In this document: positions 12,121-25,100 of the stretch, one piece after another
How positions within the stretch are numbered: the first letter of the stretch is position 1
How the letters are laid out: each line of letters starts with the position of its first letter
NCBI GenBank assembly: GCA_021442155.1
Contig: CM038214.1
Span: 21,043,808 to 21,107,807 of the forward strand
From: Cymbidium sinense
Taxonomy: Eukaryota > Streptophyta > Magnoliopsida > Asparagales > Orchidaceae
DNA: 64,000 nt
Direction of reading: 5' to 3'
Program-made: the position numbers and the translations under genes
Notes under the pieces: generated by a model
What the model was told of the DNA's origin: nothing
What the model saw: the letters and a program-made list of their open reading frames with translations, nothing else
Database searches by the model: none

Positions 12121-13440
12121 AAATGGGTTGTTAAATCATTAATTTCTTGGGATATCTAGTAGGGATCTTCTTTCTTTTGGCAAGACAATTGGATTGGCAA
12201 TAGTTTGATTGACACCCAATTATGTACCCACTCTACTGCTGTTGTCAAAGTTAATTCTTTTTGGCTTAATAATAATTGGAATAAAAATAAACTTGATAAC
12301 TATATCCCTACTTCTCTTTTTGACAACTTTAAAAATATTCCCATTACTTCTAGAAAACCTGATCAAATTCTTTTTAAACTTTATCATAATGGTGATTTTG
12401 TTCTTAAAGAGGATTGGAACTTTATTAGAGATAAACAACAACCATCTAATGTTTTTATTTAACTTTGGAACAATATCATTCCCATTTCTTATTCAGTTTT
12501 AGCTTGGAGGATTTTGAATAACTATATTCCTGTGGACTCTTTGCTTTGAACTAAAGGGTTTTCTTTACCTTCAAAGTGCTATTTTTGCTTTCATACTGAA
12601 AATGTAAATCATGTCTTTGTCAATGGTGCTAATGCTTCTAAATTATGGTTTAGGTATGATGATTTATTTAAAACCAAATATTTTCATGGCCCTCTTTCTT
12701 TATAACAACTTCTTGAAACCTGTTTTAAAAACACTGTGAAAGGTTATATAAAAGTTTTAATTGCTATTACCCTTATCTGGTTCATCTGGATGGATAGAAA
12801 TGATGCTAAATATTATGGTATTCCTATGAACCATAACAAGATCCTGGCTAGAACTAAAGAAAGAATTCATGCTCTTTTTAATGCCAATCTTATTAGTAAC
12901 ATTCATTTTAGAGGTTACAAATTTGCGGCTAAAAATTGGGTATCATTCTGAATGATCTTGACCTTCATAAAGGTGCCAGAATTATCCTTTGGATCAAACC
13001 TAAAGACAATGTGATTAAAGTTAATACTATTTGTTTTGTTACTTCCAATAAATATGGTATCCTTAGGGATTCTAAAGGTACTATCATTTGTGCTTTTGCC
13101 TACCCTCTCAAAGCCTGTTATGTGCTCTTTGCTAAGCTTATTGTTGTTAATAAAGTAATTAATATTTGTTTGAATATAGGTTTCCTCAACATCTGGATTG
13201 AATTTGATGCTCTCTTGCTTTTTGATTTCCTTAATTCGAATAGAAATGGGAATGCTGAATTATTTTATCTTCTTAATCATACTAAAGTTTTGCTTTCTCA
13301 AGTTTCTTTTAAATTTTTCACATCCTTTGTGAAGGTAATGCTTGTGCTGATTATTTAGCTAATTTGGGTGTCAACTTGACTGAGTTCACTTTGTTTGATA
13401 ACGAAACTTTGCCTAAATTATTAAAAGGTTTGGTTAATAC
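12121..13440 (+). pseudogene. LINE zf-RVT and RNase H C-terminal domains, broken
   Basis: WQDNWIG and WLNNNWN-like words near 12,180-12,290 lead into a zf-RVT region (AWRILNNYIPVDSLL, then CYFCFHTENVNHVF at about 12,577-12,620; Cys-X2-Cys and His are seen). The RNase H-like domain follows from about 12,960. The first catalytic motif, INTDG in copy 2, is changed to VNTICF here, so its Asp is lost. The last motif, EGNACADYLANLG (13,331-13,371), is readable. The same order in copy 2 (35,310-36,530) confirms the architecture. Stops and frameshifts throughout. Confidence 0.82.
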
Positions 13441-15370
13441 TGGATTACCTTATTTAGATTAGAATTTCTTTGATTGGTTTTATCCTTTTTTGATGATATT
13501 TTGTTTTATTTTGCCATTATTAAACCCTTCTTTGGGTTGTGGTCAACTTCTAATTTTCTCTCTTTGGGGTTTTATTTTTCAATTTTTGTTTTGTTATGGC
13601 TGTTTGCTCCCATGGTTTTATTAGTGCAACCTAGAGTGTTTTGGTTTTAGCTTGGTGGTTGGTAACTCTGATGGGCTTTTATCAAATTTTTCCCTTGGCT
13701 ATTTTCTATTTCCTTCTTCTAGGTTTTGGCTTTAGTTGTTATAGGAATTTCCTTATGTATGGGTTTTTTCCTCTATTCTGGCCTCCCTACAAATCTATTA
13801 TACCTACTGCTGTGGTGGTGGACTATGTGGCTTGGTTTGCTAACTAGGTTGGCTGGCAATTTTTGTTATTTGGATTAGTTGGATGGTTGTTTTGGGTAAT
13901 TTATCTCTGGCTTATTTTTAGCATGGTGGAGGTGGTTGGCCAACTGTTATTTGCTCTATTTTATTGATTGGGGTTTGGTGGTTGTTGGGACTATTTATTA
14001 TTGGATTCTTTTGGTTATGGGTTGGACCTCCTCCTCTAATACTGAGGCTTTGGGTTTTGGTATTATTTTGAAATGGCAGCTTGACAGTTGTTGTATGGTC
14101 TTGTTACTAGTTTTTATTTGGGTGCCTTTCTTGAGCAGTTTTTGTTATTTGGCTTGTTATCTATCTTACTGGGCTCTGTATCTTTCTATCTTTGGCTAGT
14201 TTTTCTACTCTTCTAGATTGGTTTTTCTTTTTCCTTGAATGGGTTTGGAGGTTGTTGTTTTTCTCCCCTTCCCATGTTGTTTTGGATGCTTCTGGCTTGA
14301 TGACTATTGTTGGCCTCATAATCGATGTTATTAGGTTTGATGACTTGGATCTTCTCCTGTTGAGGTGGTTCGCTAGGAGGATTAGTTGGATGGCTATTTG
14401 GATTGTTTGTTTTGGTTGGCTAGACTGGAGGAGTGGTTGTCTTGGCTATTTTTCCTGCCGCTTTGGTGAGCCTGTGAAATTGCTAGTTGTCTTTCTGTGA
14501 TTGCTTTCTTCTGGTTTCCATCTGTTTGGTCTCATCTCTCTTAGATGAAGTAGAACACCCTCTTCCTACTGGGATGGCAACCTTGCTCCCCACCATTGTT
14601 ACTGTTAGGCTAGATTTTTCTATTTTGTGGCTGAAGGATCTGAGCACTTATGATCTTCCTTTTTTTCTCTTATTTATCTCTTTTTAGTGTTGTTACCCAT
14701 ATCATGATGTTTGCTCCTCTTGAATTGGCTATCCCCATTTGGTGGCAGCTCTGGTGGTGCTCCTTTTATTTTGCTACTATCCTTGCACGCTTAACTATTG
14801 CCTTTTAAGCTTGAATGTTCTAGTGGATTGGTGGTTGGTTGATATATTTGCTATTTTGAGGATTTTGCTGGAGGATCGTCTTTGGATTATGTGTGACACG
14901 AGGTATGTTGGCAATGATGGCCTTGATCCCACCCTTTCTTCTTTAGGCTAGTAGCACTATATGTAATTGTAACCCTTCTCCTGAAGTATGGATGCTTACA
15001 TATAGTGTTGCTCCTTGAGATGATTGTAACTAAGCCTGAGCCTTTTCTTTACTTTACTCCTTTTATTAGCTCTTACTCTTTATGCTTGCCTAATTATACT
15101 CATCCTTTAAAAGTATGTTGCACGCTTCTTACTATGGAAGACTCTTCTGTGGATCTTTTGGCATCAAAAGACTATGGTTACAATGCTTACATGGAATTTT
15201 TTTGTTGTTGTTTTATTTTTCTTTACTTTTTTTCCTTGATTAATGTAATAGTTAGGGAATTTATCTCTTTAGGATTTATTGTATCTCTTTCAACATTAGC
15301 TTAGATATTTACTCCCTTTAAGGACTTTGTACCATTTCTTAATGGCAATAAAAATTTCTTTAATTTTTCT
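13441..15370 (+). other. LINE copy 1 3' UTR, T/G-rich
   Basis: About 1.9 kb of T- and G-rich sequence with no conserved protein. Several 60-100-codon open frames of hydrophobic residues (Trp, Leu, Phe, Cys rich) arise from the composition and are not genes. The last ~450 bp are conserved with LINE copy 2: the stem-loop region, then TTTACTTTRCTC, CTCATCCTTT, TATGTTGCA, a GGATTTATTG-like word, and CCCTTTAAGGACTTTGT close to the poly(A). Confidence 0.75.
14953..15009 (+). other. Conserved stem-loop in LINE 3' UTR (copy 1)
   Basis: CACTATATGTAA (14,955-14,966) pairs with TTACATATAGTG (14,996-15,007) in a 12-bp perfect stem with a 29-nt loop, extendable by two outer pairs. In copy 2 the third base of the left arm is T instead of C, keeping a G-T pair. 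Structures near LINE RNA 3' ends can be recognised by the element's own reverse transcriptase; that role here is inference. Confidence 0.6.
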
Positions 15371-15378
15371 AAAAAAAA

Positions 15379-17210
15379 CCCTAAACCCTAAACCCTAACC
15401 CTAACCTTAAACCATAAACCCTAAACTAACCCTAAACCCTAAATCCTAAACCTTAAACCCTAAACCCTAAACTAACCCCAAACCCTAAGCTAACCTTAAA
15501 CCCTAAACCCTTAACTAACCCTAAACCCTAAATTTACCCAAACCCTGACTCTAACTCTAAACCCTAAACACTAAATCCTAAACCCTAAAACCCAAAACCC
15601 TAAACCCTAAAAACCTTAAAGCCTAAACCCTAAATCCTAAACCTTAAAACCTAAACCCTAAATTAAACTTAAACACTAAGCTAACCCTAAACCCTAAACC
15701 CTAAAGCCTAAACACTAAACCCTAAACCGTAACCCTAAACCCTAAACCTTAAAACCCTACACCCTAAAACCCTAAATCCTAAACTCTAAACTCTAAAAAC
15801 TTAAAAACCTAAAAATAAAATAAATAAAAAAACCTAAACCTAAATAAAATAAAAACCTGAACTAAAACCTAAACCTTAAAAATAAAATAAAATAAACTAA
15901 AAAATAAACTAAACTAAAATAAAATATACCTAAGAATATAAAACCTAATAAAATAAAACAAAACATAAAATAAAATAAAATAAACCTAAAATAAAATAAA
16001 ATAAAACCTAAACCTAAAAATAAACTTAAAATAAATAAAAATTAAAAACTAAACCCTAAAATAAAAAAAAGCTAAACCTAAAATAAAAATAAAATAAACA
16101 AAATAAAATCAACCTAAACCTAAACTAAAAGAAATAAAACATAAACCTAAACTTCAAATAAATTAAACCTAAACCCTAAACTAAATAAAATAAAATAAAC
16201 TAAAATTAAAGTTAAACCTAAACTAAAAAAATAAACTTAAAAATGAACCTAAAATAAAAATCTAAAACATAAACTTAAAAAAATAAAATAAAAAACTAAA
16301 CCTAAATCTAAAAATAAAAAATAAAACCTAAACCTAAAAAATAAAAGAAAAATAAAACTAAACTAAAAAATAAATATAAACCTAAACCTAAACTGAAAAA
16401 ATAAACTAAAATAAAAAACCTAAACTAAAATAAATAAACCTAAAATCAATAAACTAAACTAAATAAAAATGATAATAAACCTAAAAAAATAAAAAATAAA
16501 ATAAACTAAAATGAATAGAATATAAATTAAATAAACTTAAACCTAAACATTTGCTTAATTTAAATAAAAAATAAAAACTAAAATAATTAAATAAAAAAAC
16601 CCTAAACCCAAAACCTTAAACACCATAAACCCTAAATCCTAAACCCTAAACCCTAAACTCTAAACCTTAAACACTAAACCTAACCCTAACCCTAAACCCT
16701 AAACCCTAAAGCCTAAACCCTAAACCCTAAACCCCAAACCCTAAATAACACTAACCCCTAAAACCCTAAATCGTAAACCCTAAACCCAAACCTTAAACTG
16801 TAAATCTAAACCTTAAACCCTAAATGCTAAACTAACCTTAAGCCCTAAGCTAACCCTAAACCATAAACCTTAAAAACCCTAAACCCAAAAGCCTAAACAT
16901 TAAACTTTAAACCCTAAACCATAAACCCTAAACCCTAACCCAAAACCCTAATCCCTACAACCCTAAACCCTAAACCCTAAAAAGCTAACCAAAAATAAAA
17001 AACAAAACCTAAACCTAAAAAATAAAATAAAAATAAAACTAAACTAATAAATAAACCTAAACCTAAACCTAAATCAAAAAATAAACTAAAATAAAAAAAC
17101 CTAAACTAAATAAAAATAAAAATAAAAAATAAAATAAACTAAATAAACCTAAACATGTCTATTTACTTAATTTAAACAAACTTAAAAAAATAAAAAAATT
17201 AAATAAAAAA
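15379..17210 (+). repeat. Degenerate telomere-like array, block C
   Basis: Starts with perfect CCCTAAA copies abutting the LINE poly(A). Near-canonical to about 15,790, A-rich to 16,540, landmark near 16,541-16,566 (CATTTGCTTAATTT), near-canonical to 16,985, A-rich to 17,150, landmark near 17,148-17,176 (TATTTACTTAATTT), then an A-rich tail that ends where the Tat-like element begins. This is the same higher-order order as block A. Confidence 0.88.
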
Positions 17211-18300
17211 GATCGTCCTTGGTAGGCCTTCTCTATGACATAGGGGCCTTCCTAAGTTGGTTCAAACCTCCTTCCCATCTTTCAACGGGCAATAATTGGT
17301 CTCCTTAGGACTAAAACAAGTTCTCCTACTTGGAAAGACCTAGGGTGGACCAACATGTTGTAAGCTTGAATTATTTTAGCCTTGTAAAACATGAGGTTCT
17401 GCACCCTAAATGACTCTCCTCCAAACCTTCGAGCTCTTCTAACCGCAACTTTGCATTTTTCTCTGTAGTGATCTTGCTACCCAATGCTATCCTTAGTGAT
17501 GGGAGTTGAACTTCTAAAGGTAGAATGGCTTCGGACCATTAAGGAAAACGATAGATTGAGTTGGAGTTCGATATGTGGTGTGGTAGTCCCACAAGGCTTC
17601 AACCAACTGCTCATTCCACTACCGCTTATTATCATCAAGAGTCTTCTTCAATATCTGGATGAGGATTTTATTGAATGCTTCTGCTAAGACATTTGCTCTG
17701 GGGTAGTAGATGGTGGAGTATCTCTGATCTATACCGTGTCTTCAAAGTTGATCTTTGTGCTTTTGAATGTAGTATCGATATAATTCATCAAGAAACCTTG
17801 AACCTATATGATATGGTTCCTACAAACCAAAAGCACATGCCGAGTGACCTCTAAGTGGGATTTCCTCTGCTCACTTGGAAAGTTTTCAGTGGCAACTAGA
17901 TTGAACTAGTGCCCCTTGGAAGAAGGAGGATTGATCAGACCCACAATGTCAGTACCCCAACACTCGAATGGCCATGAGACCAATGTAGGGTGTAGAATGT
18001 TGGGTGGTTGGTGGAGGATCACACCGTGCACCTGACACTGATGGCATCTCTTAGCTACATCCATGCAGTTTATAATGATTGATGGCCAATAGTATTTTAG
18101 TCTTTGATCTTCGTCTTCATTTTCAAACCAGATTGATGTGCTCTGCATAAACCTAAATGTATCTCAGTTACAATGCTAGGGTTTCATGTTTATCTAAACA
18201 ACATAGCCACATCTAGTCAAAAGACTGATGATACAGGGTTCCATCAATGAGATAATAGGAGAGAGCTCTCTTTTTCACCTGATGGGCTTGTGACTTTTCT
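17211..18300 (-). pseudogene. Tat element 1 integrase, broken and 3'-truncated
   Basis: The N-terminal HHCC zinc region is seen as CHQCQVHGVILHQPP (about 18,000-18,045). It is followed by WPFECWGTDIVGLI with the first catalytic Asp (about 17,930-17,975) and the counterpart of NGxxEAFNKILIQILKKTL with the catalytic Glu region (about 17,620-17,690). The second Asp (SDNGT region) is not readable. The end matches the EKAYQGGSY region of element 2 at 61,021-61,044 and is cut there, losing about 30 codons. Integrase would insert the cDNA into the genome; this copy cannot. Confidence 0.82.
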
Positions 18301-18880
18301 TATGGTAGTTTTCCAGGGCTCAAATAGTCTATGAATGGTTGCCTCCAATCTAGCTCTTCATCTTGTTTGGCATCGGCAACCTCCCCTTCAAGAGAAAGTG
18401 TCTCTATGAGTTTAGCATCAATAAGGGATAGGACTTATCTATTTTTGACCCTTAGTGAAATGGACTCATCGCCAATTCTTTGGCAAGTTTGGCCAAAGAA
18501 TGCCACTGTTTCTCCGTGAACTTTATAAATAGTGACTTTGGGAATTTGGGCCAATAGCTTCATTGTATACTCATGGTAATCAAGCTTGGGTTTGAGAACT
18601 TTGTAGGACCCAACAAACGATTGATGACCAACCGAGAATCCAAAGATGTTGATGCTCTTGACACGATAGTGATGGCTAACCTGCATCCATCAAAGCCTCA
18701 TACTCAACTTTATTATTGGTGCATGGGTTGGAAAGATAGTATGAGAATCTTATCATATCGTGGTATGGAGTTAAGAGAACTATTCCTACCCCTGCCTTTC
18801 CTAGAAGAACAGATTGTGGTGCTTCCCCTTTATGAAAAGAAGTTGCACCGTCAAAATACATCTCCCATCAGTGGTTTTCA
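18301..18880 (-). pseudogene. Tat element 1 second (archaeal-type) RNase H
   Basis: On the minus strand MYFDGATSFHKG (near 18,825-18,861), GVGIVLLTP, FSYYLSNPCTNNKVEYEALM and, in a shifted frame, FGFS-HQSFVGSYKVLKPKLDYHEY mark the additional RNase H that lies between RNase H and integrase in Tat-clade elements. The first Asp (FDG) and the Glu (VEYEAL) are visible. The GDSQL motif is damaged. A frameshift falls near 18,680. Confidence 0.8.
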
Positions 18881-20340
18881 ACATCCCCTAAGTTCATGAT
18901 TTGTTCATCAGAGAGGTCATCAAGCTGAGAATTAGCAAGAAGTGGTGTGTTGCTAAGAAATCCACTAGTGATTGTTCTTTTACTGCACGAAAGGTACGAA
19001 TGTGATATCAAACTGTGAGAGGATCATGGACCATCATGCCAAACATCTAGATAGCATTGTCCACATCATGAGGTACTATATTGGATTGGTTTTGGAGATC
19101 AAGTTCACCTTATGAGAAAGCATATAGTGTCATAGCTTTTGGGAGCCAAAGATTAAAGCTAGGTAATGTTTTTGAATAGGTGGATAGTTTGCTTCAGTAA
19201 AGATCAGATGATGGCTGAGGTAGTAGAGAATGCTTTCCTTCCCTTCATCATTGGCTTGGGGAAACAAAGCACTAATAGAGCCATCCAATACAGCAATGTA
19301 GAGGATGAGTAGCATGCTCAGATAGGGGTTGATATAACAGGTGGCTTTACCAAATACTGCTTGATATCTTCAAAGGCATGCTGACACTTATTATCCCATC
19401 CCACTTGAACTTGGCATGCTTTTTGACAACTGCTGAGAATGGATTGCATCTCTTTGATAAGTTAGAAATAAAGTGTCTTAGATATGCCAACCATCCTTGG
19501 AAAGATCTAAGTTGTGTTAAAATTTTAGGAGGTGGCATTTCTAAGATAGCTTTAATCTTTTCTAGATCTATTTCTATTCTGTCGACAACAAACCCAAGTA
19601 ATTTCAAGCTACTCAATGCACACTTGGGGATTCATTTTGAGGTTATATTATCTTAACCATTTGAAAACTACTCTATATATCAAGGAGATGGTCTTCCTTG
19701 TCTTTGCTCTTGACTAGATGACCTACATAACACTCAACCTAATGATGGATCTTCATTGAAGATCTAATTCATGGCATGTTGGTATGTAGCAAGATTTTAA
19801 GGCCAAAGGGCATGACTTTACAAATAGATTATGATCGATTTGAAAAGTGGTGTTTCATCTTCGTGAGACATCTTGATTTAGTAGATGATCCATCCATGAA
19901 AGAGAACACGCATGAGATGAGATGTCAACCATTAATTCTTGTATAGGAAGAGGAAACTTATCCATAGGACATGCTTTATTTAAGTCCTTGAAATTGATGC
20001 AAATATGAATTTGGCCATTCTTCTTCTTAACTGGTACAACACTAGCTAACCAGGTTGGGTATTTTTCTTCCCTAATAAAAGAACATCGATCAGTTTCTTG
20101 ACTTCATGAATGATATGTTGTTCAATTTCTAATTGCATGCAATTAGTTGCTTGCTTGATAGGGGTAGCGTTAAGATCTATTGCTAGCATGTGGACTGCTA
20201 CGTCAAGAGATAATCCAAGCATTTCTTCATAACTCCATGTAAAGAAGTCCTTAAACTCAGTCAATATCCTAACTAAGTCATTGGTTTCTTCTCCATTTAG
20301 CATTGAACTAATGTACATCAAGCGGATTTTCTTCATCCCG
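18881..20340 (-). pseudogene. Tat element 1 reverse transcriptase and RNase H, broken
   Basis: Pre-RT block LTEFKDFFTWSYEEMLGL (near 20,215-20,270), then on the minus strand KKKNGQIHICINFKDLNKAC (around 19,980-20,030), the active-site region at 19,718-19,729, LLGFVVDRIEIDLEKIKAIL (near 19,560-19,605), LRSFQGWLAYLRHFISNL, and RNase H words LDGSISALF, LYYLSHHL and EANYPPIQKH (19,130-19,300). The YVDD box reads YVGH, so both catalytic Asp residues are substituted (element 2 keeps YVDD). Several stops and shifts. Normal role: cDNA synthesis and RNA removal. Confidence 0.85.
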
Positions 20341-22120
20341 AGGTTGATTTCTTTATGTTTGTTAATTATTTAATGGATCTTCTCCTCAAATTTTGGTAGT
20401 GCATCTTTGATTTAGAGATCATCTAAATCATCTCGACATTTCTAAACACACATTCACAAGAGATAGTGTGTGAACAACCTATACTCAAATGATTGATAAC
20501 AAGCAAGAATCATCATCGAATGACCCAATACCTCCTAGTCCCCGCTTCTTGATTGTGCATACCTGCCTGTATTGTTCCATAGCTTTTCAAAATACTTTAA
20601 CCTATGCTTGAACCATGTATGAGGAACCAAACCTTTCTGTATAAGATTATGAACACAAGGCAAGTAAAAGTCAAGCAGTAATTCCATTAATTGTTTAAAT
20701 GAATCATCCTTAATTTCTACATCAGCTTTAGGACTTGAAGATGATGATCCTAAAAAGAATCTCTTTGGCTTCATCTCACTGGATAACTTAGGGGCTTCCT
20801 TAACTACCAAACCTTCAACTTTGGAAAATGAGGTTAGAGCTAAGGTTCCTACCCGATGGTTTTACATGCATCCGATTTGAATAATTTGCTTTGTCCGAGG
20901 CCCATATTTGTCGCCAGATCAATCACTCCAATGGAACCCATAGAGGGGTTGATTAGTATGCTAATCATTAGACACATCCTCTAAACTAGATTTCAAGTCA
21001 ATGTAAATAGTATGTATGAACTGGAACATAACCCTCTAATGATGGCCAACTAGGGGTCTTCCACCTCTAGAACCCTCTATTTCTACTTCTCGCCTTGGTG
21101 GAGGTTGAGTCATCCTACCCACATGTCCATATGATGGAATGAATTGGTGGAATGTGATATGGATCTATTTTCTTCAATTTCTTATTCACTTAGATTTTCC
21201 TTTTTCTTTTCCTTTTCTTTTGCTTTTTCTTTTGATTTTTATTTTTCTACATTTTCTTTTCATTTTGAATTTGAGTTTGTCCAAGTTCACAAGAAAAGAT
21301 ATTTTGAGGAAGATAGTAGGTTGCATCCTCATATATCTCAACCGCTCTAACTGAAAATGACTTTTCATCCCCATTAACATGGTATTCAATCCCATCCTTT
21401 CTAAACTTGATTCACTGATGGAGGGAGGATGAATTATCTATTCTATATGTGTGTCCAGAAAAGAAGTCAATGAAGTTTGAATCAATGATGTAAAACTTGG
21501 CTTCTTTCAATCACCTATCTAAAGGTAACACTATGGAACCTAAAGCCCACTCACCTTGTTCATTGAATCCTTTCAACATCATCCCATCTCCTGAGTGTGG
21601 AGATGTCGATCCTCAAAAAAGGGTCTTTAGACTATAATCGATGCACCTAGATTTACCTAGCAAGTATAAATCCATGTCAACTATGATGTAGAGGGGACAG
21701 TTGTGCTTTATGTCCCCTAGAAGAAGTTCTTTATCTATGAAGGTAATCCCCTGAGCTTCTTGTATGTAATGTGCCTCCTCACCAGTCAAAGCTAAGCATA
21801 TTTCAGAATCAAGTAGGGCCTTGATTAATAATTCCTTCATCTTTTTGGATAAGTTAAGGGAATCGTATATGCTTAGCTTAGATGGCAACTTTCGTAGATG
21901 AGAGAGGACATTGTAGTCCACCTTAGGCTGATCCTCCATAAGCATATCCAAAGGTGGATCATCCTATGGAGGGGCTTCTTGATCCTCTACATGAATGACT
22001 TATTTCCATCTATCTTGAGGTGTTACCCTAGAAGGTAGAACCTTGCCTTCAATGATTTCTTGTGGCAGGGTAATAGAAGGTTCTACCTACACATCAGGCT
22101 CACCTGTAGCTTCTCCTATG
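20341..22120 (-). pseudogene. Tat element 1 protease region and charged linker
   Basis: VDYNVLSHLRKLPSKLSIYD (21,880-21,940) and EAQGITFIDKELLLGDIKHN (about 21,700-21,770) are standard words just before the retroviral-type aspartic protease of Tat elements. The active-site LIDxGS-type motif is degraded to a CIDYS-like form near 21,635. Between protease and RT, 21,190-21,300 encodes a Lys/Glu-rich low-complexity linker that is also present in element 2 (56,905-56,985). 20,341-21,120 is poorly conserved linker with stops. Confidence 0.7.
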
Positions 22121-25100
22121 GGTCTCTCAAAATCAAATGATTCCAAGTCTATCTCAAGAGGTGAACCCATAGCATTCAGAGTAGGAAAATCTAACTATAA
22201 ATTAGAAAGAGGGAGATCAGAATTATTATAATTATTTTGACTTGAAGAGTTATCATTAGGAATAGAAGAAGATAACCCATCAAAAGTGACATAGATGTAA
22301 TCCAAGCTAGCTTTATTCTTCAAATTCTTGGATTTCATAGGAGGTATAAAGTAGAAATCAAGTAAAGTAAGAGGAGTGAAGGATTTGATGCCCTCATCCA
22401 CTAACACAAGATGTCTATTAGTAGAAGAAGAAGAACTAGCTGAAGTAGTGGGAGCTGTAATAGTAGACTGAGGACTGACTCGGCGCATCTATCCTGCAAG
22501 CACATGTCCGCTAAAGCTCCCCTTTCTATGAGTTGGCACTGGCAACTTGCAAACCTTCCTTGATGTTGGAGGTTTAAGCTAACTCAGGCACCTGCAAGGA
22601 AAGTTTCTTGATCTTCTAAACAATCTTTTTAGAGGTTTTGGATATGGAGATATCCCAACCTTCTTTGGTTTTGGAGAGATCATAAGTATCCACAAGGATT
22701 ACCCTAATGGAACTGGATGGTTATTCCATAAAGTATTCCTTCGGGATGACTATAGTATCAGTCTTGAAGCTATGTTCAAGCTAGTCCTTGAAGGTGAAGT
22801 AATCTTCAAAAACATGACCTAGCATACGGTTGTATGGGCAAAAGTTGGGATCATGGCTTTTGCCCACTTCCTCTGGTCTCCTAGGTTTACTAAGTTTATC
22901 CAAAATTAGGCTTATTTAAGAGATTCTTAAAGATTTCCTAATTACCTCCCTCTTAAATGAATAAGGCTTATTGTGTTTATCCAAAAGTGTAGGTTGACCA
23001 CTGCTATGTAGCGATGGGTAAGTGTACCACTGCTGCTGGTGATATGGTTGAGGAAGCAGGGGTGTAGGTCATGGAGGTTGTTGTGGCCACCAGTAGGGCT
23101 ACCTGGTGGTAGAGGAGGTGAAAGTAAAGGTTGCTGAGGTTGTGGTCTCTCAGACTGATCTCTAGCTGGTTACTTCCCCTTATCTACCATTGTCACTGTT
23201 CCCAGCTTCTTCTCATATACCTTTTGTAGCTTTGGCTTAAGAAATTGATCTTGAAAAGGCAACTATTTGGCCTCTCCTTGTAGACTAGCCGCCTTGTTGA
23301 TTAAATTCTCAAAAGTTTTGATAATGAAGGCCTTAAGCATGAAGGTGATCAGACCATGAATATTCTTTATAAGAATTTCAATGGCATGCTGCAGCTCACA
23401 TTTCATACTCAGGTTATGCCATTTGAGAATGTAGTCAACAAGGGACTCACCTGGGTGTTGTGCTATAATGAGATCACCCACAGTAACCCTTTCCTGAGCT
23501 CTAGCAAACCTCTTGATAAAGAGTTGCTCCAACTTAGCAAATGTCTTCACTAAACCATTGGGAAGTTCAACATACCAATCAAAACCTATCCACTCTAAGC
23601 TACTAATGAAGAGGCAAAATAGTAAAGCATCGTTGCCACCGGCATGGAAATAACTAGCTCTGAAATGTGTGATGTCCTACCTCGGGTTTCCATTGCCATC
23701 AAAACTCTTGAAGGAATGTGGCACGAAACCCTTGGGATGTTGGATTGCATCAAATTCCTTCGAGTAGGTTCTACCCTTTGGAACTGACAATCCTCCATGG
23801 GCTTGAGCCAACGCTTTTTTCACCTACTTCTTAACCATGGACTTGATGTTTTATTTCTGTATGGATGAACTTTCCACTACCTTCCTATACATGATGGTGC
23901 TACCTTGCTCTAATGGAGGTAAAGTCTTGGCTGGGTCCAAGACATGCACCAACTCTGACTATTCTAAGCTGGTAGGATGATGGGGCTTATTTTTGAAGTA
24001 CTGAGATTGCTGCTAACAAGTCCTCAAGCTATCTTGCCATCCTATCTATTTGTTCATCTTTCTATTTTATTTGATATTAGATGTATTGGGCTGATTGGGA
24101 TGTATCTTCATGCTCAACCTCATCACCTTCCATAGCCTGCTGCTCTCTAACGTGGGATCCTCTAGTATCTATCATGCAAACTGTTGCTGAGTCTCCCAAC
24201 AAGTCATCTTCATTGAGATCAAAGCTAATGTTCTTCTCATCAGACCAATCATACCCTAGAATTTCTTTCTTTTCCATAAGATAATGTGCTACTATGTCCT
24301 CTAGAGAATGATCAATTTGGATAGGCACAAATGACTTAGGCTAACCGGTGTGATCACTATCATGTACTGAGAGGCACTAGGCCTCCCCTACTACTAGAGA
24401 ATCAATCCTGTGAGGACTGTACTCACTAGAAGAGATGCACTCCTGACTATCACTGACTCTGAAAGGGGTGACACTCTTAGGAGGCTCTACTATCATGGGT
24501 GCATCTGGGCTATCATCTCTTCCCTCTACAACTGCTACAACCATCTCTATGTCCTACTGAACTGGTGGTGCTGGTGAAGGGATGACCACTATGCTTCGAG
24601 GTTTCCATTCCTTCCAAACCACAACTAGGGCAGAAGGTCGAGCGGGACATCTTGGCCTCGCCATAGTAGGTAGTGTAGATGGAGTGGGATCCTTTGGCCA
24701 TAGTCAGATCACCAATGGGGTCCTCTTCTCCCTGGATGTGGCCTTCATGGCCTTTGGTGAAATTGGAGATGATGTAATGTGAACGGGTGATAGTGGATGG
24801 GGCTAGATGGATGGAGACACCATTGACTCTCGTAACAAGGACCCTCCAATGATGAGTAGTCTCTATAAGTAAAATACTATTTGTATCATCAACACAGGTA
24901 GCACACCAATCAGGAAAATCAATGAGTACATAGGCCGCTGACTGCCGACCAAACCTCCGCCTCCCTCAGCTAATGAGATGAACTATAGTGTGGGCCTCCC
25001 TGGCCCTCTCCTGCCATAGATGTTTCCATGTCCTGCGGGGGATAACATATTTGAAGTTAAATTGATCCCCGGACTCAGAACGTCCGTAAGCTTTGCCAAC

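Larger units (their letters stand above)
9685..15378 (+). mobile_element. 5'-truncated L1-type LINE, copy 1, poly(A) joined to CCCTAAA
   Basis: Decayed plant non-LTR retrotransposon. In order: the C-terminal part of the APE-type endonuclease, reverse transcriptase, a zf-RVT zinc-binding region, an RNase H-like domain, a ~1.9 kb T/G-rich 3' UTR, and a poly(A) run (15,371-15,378) that passes directly into CCCTAAACCCTAAA. ORF1 and the endonuclease N-terminus are absent. The left edge is a fusion to a GRP fragment. Many stops and frameshifts make it inactive. Confidence 0.88.

Noticed and set aside
13441..15304. A run of hydrophobic 60-100-codon frames that could suggest membrane proteins
   Set aside because: They come from the T/G-rich LINE 3' UTR. 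Homologous frames in copy 2 (36,634-38,548) are not conserved in sequence.
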